The notes under the pieces are model-generated. The model saw only the letters and a program-made list of their open reading frames with translations, was not told the origin of the DNA and did no database searches. From the NCBI RefSeq assembly GCF_013410355.1, contig NZ_JACCFI010000001.1:2728001-2792000 (forward strand): a DNA stretch of 64,000 nucleotides, written 5' to 3'. The position numbers were made by a program, and so were the translations under genes. Origin of the DNA: Agromyces hippuratus (GTDB taxonomy: Bacteria; Actinomycetota; Actinomycetes; Actinomycetales; Microbacteriaceae). This document shows positions 58,674 to 64,000 of this stretch, one piece after another; position 1 is the stretch's first letter, and each line of letters opens with the position of its first letter.

Positions 58674-59099
58674 GTGGTCGACCGATCGAATGCGAACGAG
58701 CGGATGCCCCGCGCAGCGCGCCGAGCGGTGCTGCCTCTGCTCGCCGTCGCCGCCGTGGCGGGCGCGTTCGCGCTCGCCGGGTGCACCACGGGCACCGATA
58801 CGCTGCCCGCGCCGGTCGTCGTGCAGCTCGACGACATCGACGGCGAGACGATCGAGGTCGTCGACGGCAACGTGATCGATCTGGCCGGTGATGACGAGAC
58901 CTCCACCGAGTGGGGCGCCGAGATCGAGGACCCGGCCATCGTCGAGTTCACGCCGGGCGCCGACGACGGGAGTGCGCAGTCCAACCCCGGTCTCACGGCG
59001 ACCGCCGTCGGAACGACCGCGGTGACGCTCGAGAACGGCGCGACCGGTGACACGATCTCGTTCACGGTCGAGGTCGTACCGGTGGCTTCGGGCTCCTGA
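58674..59099 (+). CDS. Small lipoprotein with a beta-sandwich domain
   Basis: 141 residues. GTG 58674 lies seven bases behind GGAGGGG. The signal ends in FALAGC with Cys37; an internal ATG at 58704 would give a shorter signal. The mature part is acidic and beta-rich, with a repeated pattern (TATAVGTTAVTLENGATGD) recalling Ig-like or protease-inhibitor (chagasin-like) folds; chagasin similarity is only a hint. It is divergent from the M6 protease, sharing its promoter region, so a role as a partner or inhibitor of the protease is possible. Confidence 0.7.
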   Translation: MVDRSNANERMPRAARRAVLPLLAVAAVAGAFALAGCTTGTDTLPAPVVVQLDDIDGETIEVVDGNVIDLAGDDETSTEWGAEIEDPAIVEFTPGADDGSAQSNPGLTATAVGTTAVTLENGATGDTISFTVEVVPVASGS

Positions 59100-59136
59100 C
59101 GTCTCGGGCGGATGCCGAGTGTCGGCGCAGCGGCCG

Positions 59137-59826
59137 TCAGCCGAGAAGCAGGCTGCGCAACTGGTCGGCGGAGTGCACGACGGCCATGGCGTCGGCGGCC
59201 TCGGCGGGTGAGCCGTAGCCCCACTCGACGAGGATCGTCGGCACGCCGTTCGCGAGCGCGCCGAGCGTGTCGTAGCCGCGGTCGCCGACCATCACCGCAT
59301 GCTCGGTGCTGATGTCGAGCGCCTGCAGGCGGCGCAGCGCCTCGGCGACGACGTCGGCCTTCGTGCTGCGCTCCTCGTCGTCGCTCGCGCCCGCGATGAC
59401 GGTGAAGTACTGGCTGAGGCCGGTGTGGTCGAGCACCTTGCGGGCCATCGACTCGGGCTTGGAGGTCGCGAGCGCGACGGGGATGCCGGCGGCGTGCAGC
59501 CGCTCGAGCACGCCGGCGACACCCGGGAACACGGGGGAGCGCAGCACGTGCTCGCCGTAGTGGTCGCGGTAGATGTTCAGCGCCTCCCACGCCTCGGCGT
59601 CGTTGAAGCCGGCGGTCATGCGCAGGCTGTCGAGCAGGGGTGGGCCGACGTAGCCGCGCAGCACCTCGTCGCTCGGCACGGGCAGGCCGAGCTCGGTGAA
59701 CATGTGCGCGAGCGAACCGGTGATGTCGGAGGCCGAGTCCACGATCGTGCCGTCGAGGTCGAACAGCACCGCCGACCAGGTGCGGGTCGGTGTGGTCGTC
59801 GGAATCGTCAGGGGCTCGGTGGTCAC
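59137..59826 (-). CDS. HAD family phosphatase (phosphoglycolate phosphatase-like)
   Basis: 229 residues. Motif I is FDLDGTIVD (nucleophile Asp), motif II is ALATSKPE, and motif III/IV is MVGDRGYDTLGA. The cap domain between I and II is of the C1 type as in Gph/PGP. It probably hydrolyses 2-phosphoglycolate or a nucleotide or sugar phosphate. TAGGAT ends six bases before GTG 59826, so it is probably leaderless. It is in the same direction as nucS but has its own promoter. Confidence 0.87.
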   Translation of the reverse strand: MTTEPLTIPTTTPTRTWSAVLFDLDGTIVDSASDITGSLAHMFTELGLPVPSDEVLRGYVGPPLLDSLRMTAGFNDAEAWEALNIYRDHYGEHVLRSPVFPGVAGVLERLHAAGIPVALATSKPESMARKVLDHTGLSQYFTVIAGASDDEERSTKADVVAEALRRLQALDISTEHAVMVGDRGYDTLGALANGVPTILVEWGYGSPAEAADAMAVVHSADQLRSLLLG

Positions 59827-59905
59827 CGTGACATCCTAGGGCGCGAAAATACGAGAGACACTCAGGTTCGGTCGCACGCGAGGCGGTGGTGGCCCGCGCT
59901 TCGCG

Positions 59906-60601
59906 TCAGAACAGGCGCGAATGCCCGTCGTCGACGCCGCGCATCGCGTCGTAGTCGAGCACGACGCAGCGGATGCCGCGGTCCTCCGCGAGGGTGCGGG
60001 CCTGGGGCTTGATCTCCTGCGCCGCGAAGACGCCGGTCACGGGCGCGAGGTGCGGGTCGCGGTTCATGAGCTCGAGGTAGCGGGTCAGCTGCTCGACGCC
60101 GTCGATGTCGCCGCGGCGCTTGAGTTCGACGGCGACCGAGGCGCCCGAGGCATCCGTCGCCAGGATGTCGACCGGGCCGATGGCCGTCATGTACTCGCGG
60201 CGCACGAGCCGGTGACCGTCGCCGAGGAGTTCGATCTGCTCGGCGAGCAGTTTCTGCAGGTGAGCCTCGACGCCGTCCTTCTGCAGGCCGGGGTCGACGC
60301 CGAGCTCGTGGTTCGAGTCGTGCAGCACCTCGTGGATCGAGACGATGAGCTGGTCGGCGGTCTTCTGGTGCACGACCTTCCACAGCTCGACGATGCCGGC
60401 CGAGCGCTGGTCGTCGTCGGGCTCGAGCGTCGTGAGGGTGCACGGCGGGCTCATCCAGTTGAGCGGCTTGTAGCTGCCGCCGTCGGAGTGCACGAGCAGG
60501 CTTCCGTCGCCCTTCACCATGAGCAGGCGGGTGGCGAGCGGGAGATGTGCCGCGAGGCGTCCGGCGTAGTCGACGGAGCAGCGGGCGATGACGAGACGCA
60601 C
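59906..60601 (-). CDS. nucS: Mismatch-specific endonuclease NucS/EndoMS
   Basis: 231 residues. The N-terminal DNA-binding domain starts with the canonical [15 protein letters not shown]. The C-terminal nuclease domain has GPVDILATD and VAVELKRRG, the PD-(D/E)xK core. NucS cleaves both strands at G:T, G:G and T:T mismatches and replaces MutS/MutL in most actinobacteria. The protein ends in SRLF; the RLF tail is the beta-clamp-binding motif known from Corynebacterium NucS. TACACT ends six bases before GTG 60601, a leaderless start. Confidence 0.94.
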   Translation of the reverse strand: MRLVIARCSVDYAGRLAAHLPLATRLLMVKGDGSLLVHSDGGSYKPLNWMSPPCTLTTLEPDDDQRSAGIVELWKVVHQKTADQLIVSIHEVLHDSNHELGVDPGLQKDGVEAHLQKLLAEQIELLGDGHRLVRREYMTAIGPVDILATDASGASVAVELKRRGDIDGVEQLTRYLELMNRDPHLAPVTGVFAAQEIKPQARTLAEDRGIRCVVLDYDAMRGVDDGHSRLF

Positions 60602-60649
60602 CAGTCGAGTGTACGGCGAGCGGTTGTGTTCGACGGCCTGACGTGGGCG

Positions 60650-61951
60650 TCAGGCCTGTGCGGCCGAGGCGTCGGACTCGCCGCCCGTGGCGCCCGGCTT
60701 GCCCGAGCGTTCGCGCGCCGCGGGGGCCGCGAGCCCGGCCATGACCATGAGCGCCAGGATCACGAGCAGCGCGTTCAGCAGCCCGAAGTGTTCGCCCAGG
60801 AAGCCGATGAACGGCGGGCCGACGAGGAAGGCGCAGTAGCCGATGATCGCCACGGCGCTCACCCGGGCGGCGGCCTGGGTGCGATCGGGCACGTCGGCGG
60901 CAGCCGACATGCCGACCGGGAAGCCCATCGACGCGCCGATGCCCCACAGCACGGTGCCGACGACGATCACCCACATCTCGGCGCCGAAGATGAAGAGGCT
61001 GAGCCCGACCACGCCGGTCGCGGCGAGCACGCGCAGTGTCGCGACCCGGCCGAAGCGGTCGACGAGCGGGCCGCCGAGCACGCGAGCCGTCGTCATCGAC
61101 ACCGCGAAGACCGTGAAGATCGCGGCCCCCACGGCCGGGTCGAAGCCGTGGCCGTCGACCGCCGCGAGGGTGAGCCAGTCGTTCGCCGATCCCTCGGCGA
61201 ACGACATGCCGAGCATGATGACGCCGATGAGGAGGAGCCGCACATCGCCCCAGACCCTGAGGCCGTCGCGGAACCGCTCGGTCCACGGGCGTGCGGATGC
61301 GGCATCCGCTCGCTCATCGGCGGCCGCCGGGTCGCCGAGTTCGCTGCGCTTGGGCACGAACCGCACCGCGACGATCGCTCCGACCGCGATGACCGCGCCG
61401 ATCACGGAGAGGTGCACGACGACCGGGACGGCGAGTGCCGCCGCCGCGGCCGCCATGCCGGCGCCCGCGACCGTGCCGAACGAGAAGAACGCGTGCATGA
61501 GCGGCATGAGGGTGCGGCTGATCTCGCGCTCGGCCTCTGCGCCCTCGACGTTCATCATGACGTCGACCGCGCCGTTGCCGAAGCCGGCGAACGCGAGCCC
61601 GATCACGATGAGCGGGATGGACGGCAGCGCCGAACCGCCGATGCCGATCAACGCGAGGCCGAGGGAGACCGCGATGAGCGCGCCCGCCATGCCCGTGCGG
61701 GCACCGAAGCGGGCCATGAGCGGGGGAGCGGCGATGAGGCCGAGCACCGCGGCGATGGAGCCGGCGAGGATCACGAGTCCGACGCCCTGGGTGCTGAGCC
61801 CGGTCTGGTCTCGCACCTCGGGAAGTCGCGCGACCCAGCTCGCGAGGCTGAGCCCCGAGAGGAAGAAGATGGCGAAGATCGCATTGCGCCAGGCGAGGAG
61901 TTCGCGGCGTGCGCGGTTGGTGGTGGCGGTCGCGCGGAGGTGGTCGGTCAT
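60650..61951 (-). CDS. MFS transporter (YbjJ-like)
   Basis: 433 residues, 12 helices. SLASWVARLPEVRDQTGLS at the start, PPLMARFGARTGMAG in the first cytoplasmic loop and FGNGAVDVMMNVEGAEAERE near residue 125 are typical of the YbjJ group, whose substrates are unknown. The central loop is Asp/Glu/Arg-rich. The C-terminal 20 residues are disordered. A perfect 16-bp palindrome about 100 bases upstream of the ATG may be its operator; no regulator gene lies alongside. Confidence 0.86.
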   Translation of the reverse strand: MTDHLRATATTNRARRELLAWRNAIFAIFFLSGLSLASWVARLPEVRDQTGLSTQGVGLVILAGSIAAVLGLIAAPPLMARFGARTGMAGALIAVSLGLALIGIGGSALPSIPLIVIGLAFAGFGNGAVDVMMNVEGAEAEREISRTLMPLMHAFFSFGTVAGAGMAAAAAALAVPVVVHLSVIGAVIAVGAIVAVRFVPKRSELGDPAAADERADAASARPWTERFRDGLRVWGDVRLLLIGVIMLGMSFAEGSANDWLTLAAVDGHGFDPAVGAAIFTVFAVSMTTARVLGGPLVDRFGRVATLRVLAATGVVGLSLFIFGAEMWVIVVGTVLWGIGASMGFPVGMSAAADVPDRTQAAARVSAVAIIGYCAFLVGPPFIGFLGEHFGLLNALLVILALMVMAGLAAPAARERSGKPGATGGESDASAAQA

Positions 61952-62042
61952 CGTTCGGCTTCTGTCTTCGTGTGTCTGCGTGAGTCTTCGTGTCTGCGTC
62001 GCCGGTGCGTCGAGTCGGCCTTCGAGGGCCGTCCAAGCTGCT

Positions 62043-62058
62043 ATCGAATCGATTCGAT
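62043..62058. promoter_or_regulatory. 16-bp perfect palindrome upstream of the MFS gene
   Basis: ATCGAATCGATTCGAT is fully symmetric and clearly AT-richer than its surroundings, 92-107 bases before the MFS start codon. LacI-, TetR- or ROK-type regulators bind sites of this kind. Confidence 0.65.
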
Positions 62059-62163
62059 TCGCCGATCAGTGAACGATATCCGTCGCGCGGGCGAACCGCA
62101 ACCGGCACGACGACGGCCGTGCAGCCCGGGAATCCCGGGTCGCACGGCCGCCCCTGTCGCGGA

Positions 62164-64000
62164 TCAGTAGCTGGCGGTGACCGTCACCCCCGCGAAGTCC
62201 TCGACCCCGGTCAGGCCGACGTAGTTCCACCCGGCCGCCGGCCAGGCCACCACGACGCTCTCCTCGTTGCTGCCGGGGGTCGTCGAGCGCGCGACGTGCG
62301 CGTTCGCGCCGGCCCAGCCGTAGCAGTTGTAGTAGAGGTCGGCGTCTCCGGTGCCGCCGGTCGTCGTGACGGTCACCTGTGCGGTGCCCGCCGGAATCCA
62401 GATGAACAGGCCGTCGGTGTCCCCGCGCGCGGCGGAGCGCCCTGATCGACGGCACTCGTCGTCGAGCTGGCGGAGGTCGGATCCCGTGCACTCCGGGAGT
62501 GCCGGGGCGCCGTCGTCAGCGACCGTGACGGGGAGCGTGGCCGTGCCGATCGCTCCATCGTCGTCGGTCACCGTCAGCGTGACCGAGTAGGTGCCGGCCG
62601 CGGCGAAGGCGATCGTCGGGTTCGCCTCGGTCGACTCCTGACCGTCGCCGAACTGCCAGCGGCGCGAGGCGATCGTGCCGTCGTCGTCGGTCGACGTGTC
62701 GGTGAAGCCGACCTCCAGGCCGTCGACCGAGATGCCGAACGACGCCACCGGCACGCGGTTGACCGGGTCGGTCCCGCCACCGCCGAGATCGTCGCTGCAG
62801 TCGCCTGCCGCGCATCGCTCGAGGTACGCCGCGAATTCGGCGTCGTACCGCGTGCCGATCGTGTCGGTGATGTAGGTGCGGGCCGCGTCCCAGTCGCCGG
62901 CGCGGTACGAGCCGAGGATGGCCTGCAGCTCGCTCGGGCGCTCGTTCAGCATGAACGCCGCGGCGAGGTACCCCCAGCGGTAGACCCGCTCCTGGCCGTG
63001 GTCGTAGTTCGTGTCGAAGAGCTGGCTGAGCGCGTAGGTGCCCTGCGCGGCCGCCGCCTGCGCGGCCGTGTAGTCCTCACCCCGGTAGTGATACGAGATG
63101 AACTCGGCGAAGCCCTCGACCCACCAGATCGTGGGCGTCTGCATGCCCTCCTCGAAGTCGCCGTGCATGTTGAACCGGCCGTCGAGGTAGTGCGTGTACT
63201 CGTGGTTGAGGTTCCACACCGCGAACGCGGGGCGAAGCCACTCGGCCTCGTAGGCGATGAACCGGGCGACGTTGTCGGCGGCCGAGGGGTCGCCCTCGAG
63301 GTACATGCCGCCGTTGTTGGTGTCGATGCCGAAGATCGCACCCGCGTAGCTCTGGTAGTCGCTGCTCGAGTCGAACACGACCACCTCGATGGTGGAGTTC
63401 ACGTCGTTCGGCACGGGCCCCGGGTCGTTCGCGACCGCGTGGAAGTACTGGTCCTGCGCGAGCAGGCTCGAGCAGCTCGCGGCGAGCTGTTCGGCGCTGA
63501 TCTCCTGGGCGCGGATCGTGATGCTCGAGGAGCAGTCGTGCTCGGTGACGAGCACGGCATCGGCGACGCGCTCGCCGAGGTCGCAGGTGCCGTAGTCGGC
63601 GCACGCCTCGGGGTCGTAGTAGTTGGCCATCTGGCCGAGGGCGACCCACAGCTGCGCGGTCGGCCCGTCGAGCGAGGTGCGCGTGAGCAGGTCGGCGACG
63701 AGCGGCTTGGCGGCCGCGCGCACCGAGTCGTCGCCGAGGAAGCGGGCGAGCTCGCGACCCGCGTTCGTCGGCAGGAAGGCCGAATCGCCGCCGAGCCGGT
63801 CGAGGTGGGCGACCGCGAAGTCGTGCAGCGTCGTCAGGAGTGACGGATCCGCGGCCACGGCGGCGACGAACTCGGGCACCTGGTGGCCGCGGAACAGCAC
63901 CGTGAACACGTTGTTCACGGCATTGCGCATCCACCACAGCGCCTCGTACTCGGCGTCGTATTCGGTGAGCAGCCGCTCGACGACGTCGAGGTAGCGGTCG
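62164..64000 (-). CDS. Secreted collagenase-like M9 metalloprotease with PKD and PPC domains (5' end beyond the window)
   Basis: At least 612 residues are visible; the N-terminus and signal lie off the right edge. The collagenase module has LNHEYTHYLDGRFNMHG, the HExxH zinc site, and VEGFAEFIS, whose Glu is the third ligand, about 30 residues later. A PKD domain (ASRRWQFGDG, TYSVTLTVTDDDG) follows, and the C-terminus is a pre-peptidase (PPC) domain (DADLYYNCYGW, VGLTGVEDFAGVTV). PKD and PPC domains help swell or bind collagen in clostridial and vibrio enzymes. The domain order and zinc motif are clear; collagen as substrate is inferred. Confidence 0.9.
   Translation of the reverse strand, partial: DRYLDVVERLLTEYDAEYEALWWMRNAVNNVFTVLFRGHQVPEFVAAVAADPSLLTTLHDFAVAHLDRLGGDSAFLPTNAGRELARFLGDDSVRAAAKPLVADLLTRTSLDGPTAQLWVALGQMANYYDPEACADYGTCDLGERVADAVLVTEHDCSSSITIRAQEISAEQLAASCSSLLAQDQYFHAVANDPGPVPNDVNSTIEVVVFDSSSDYQSYAGAIFGIDTNNGGMYLEGDPSAADNVARFIAYEAEWLRPAFAVWNLNHEYTHYLDGRFNMHGDFEEGMQTPTIWWVEGFAEFISYHYRGEDYTAAQAAAAQGTYALSQLFDTNYDHGQERVYRWGYLAAAFMLNERPSELQAILGSYRAGDWDAARTYITDTIGTRYDAEFAAYLERCAAGDCSDDLGGGGTDPVNRVPVASFGISVDGLEVGFTDTSTDDDGTIASRRWQFGDGQESTEANPTIAFAAAGTYSVTLTVTDDDGAIGTATLPVTVADDGAPALPECTGSDLRQLDDECRRSGRSAARGDTDGLFIWIPAGTAQVTVTTTGGTGDADLYYNCYGWAGANAHVARSTTPGSNEESVVVAWPAAGWNYVGLTGVEDFAGVTVTASY

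Noticed and set aside
1..64000. tRNA, rRNA, CRISPR, prophage and insertion-sequence signals
   Set aside because: No tRNA-like cloverleaf, rRNA segment, regularly spaced repeat array, integrase or transposase was recognised. This was judged by eye; a tRNAscan-SE and ISfinder-type search would settle it.

Overview
The window is high-GC DNA (roughly 70 percent G+C) from an actinobacterium. Gene content, codon use, a NucS mismatch endonuclease, a Cgl0159-type inositol aldolase and many leaderless genes point to a free-living Microbacteriaceae-type organism; Agromyces or a close relative is my best guess, but the sequence alone does not prove the genus. I recognise no rRNA, tRNA, CRISPR array, prophage or insertion sequence. 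Both ends cut through genes: a P-loop ATPase on the left and a secreted collagenase-like protease on the right.

Layout. 1-13.3 kb is mixed housekeeping: an NB-ARC type ATPase, an SMR efflux protein, a GAP-family membrane protein, an Ala/Pro-rich membrane protein, a DRGH nuclease without a signal peptide, an AI-2E-type permease, a cation diffusion facilitator, an FAD monooxygenase, an EamA exporter, a hydroxyisobutyrate-type dehydrogenase, an OhrR-like MarR regulator divergent from a tiny zinc-ribbon protein, a cupin, a methyltransferase and a zinc-ribbon/GIY-YIG protein. 14.2-30.6 kb is the most interesting block. A rightward operon carries an IolE-like isomerase/dehydratase, a Gfo/Idh/MocA oxidoreductase, a complete sugar ABC importer, a PHP phosphoesterase and a GH38 alpha-mannosidase. 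It is followed by an IolR-like GntR regulator and, on the other strand, iolC, a Cgl0159-type aldolase gene, iolB and iolD. Together they give almost a full myo-inositol pathway; only the final semialdehyde dehydrogenase (iolA) is missing. TGTCNNNAC-type boxes precede all three transcription units. I infer uptake and breakdown of a mannosylated or phosphorylated inositol.

30.7-42 kb holds a berberine-bridge-type FAD oxidase, an RibD-like reductase, oligopeptidase B, the EfeUOB iron-uptake operon behind a DtxR/IdeR-like box, a LysM lipoprotein pair, and a MocR regulator divergent from a pyridoxamine-oxidase-like gene. 42-55 kb holds two very small genes, a large LuxR-family ATPase regulator, leucyl aminopeptidase, an MFS exporter, a ThrE exporter, an anion permease, a GNAT enzyme, a PfkB kinase, a TetR regulator and a frameshifted DUF389 remnant. 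55-64 kb holds a secreted M6 protease, a small lipoprotein, a HAD phosphatase, NucS, a YbjJ-like MFS protein and the M9-type collagenase.

Two genome-wide habits stand out. At least thirteen genes have a TANNNT-like -10 hexamer ending exactly 6 or 7 bases before the start codon, with no ribosome binding site, so they are probably leaderless; other genes have clear GGAGG-like sites. The heptamer GGATGCC/GGCATCC is greatly over-used, and its full palindrome forms at least one convergent-gene hairpin.
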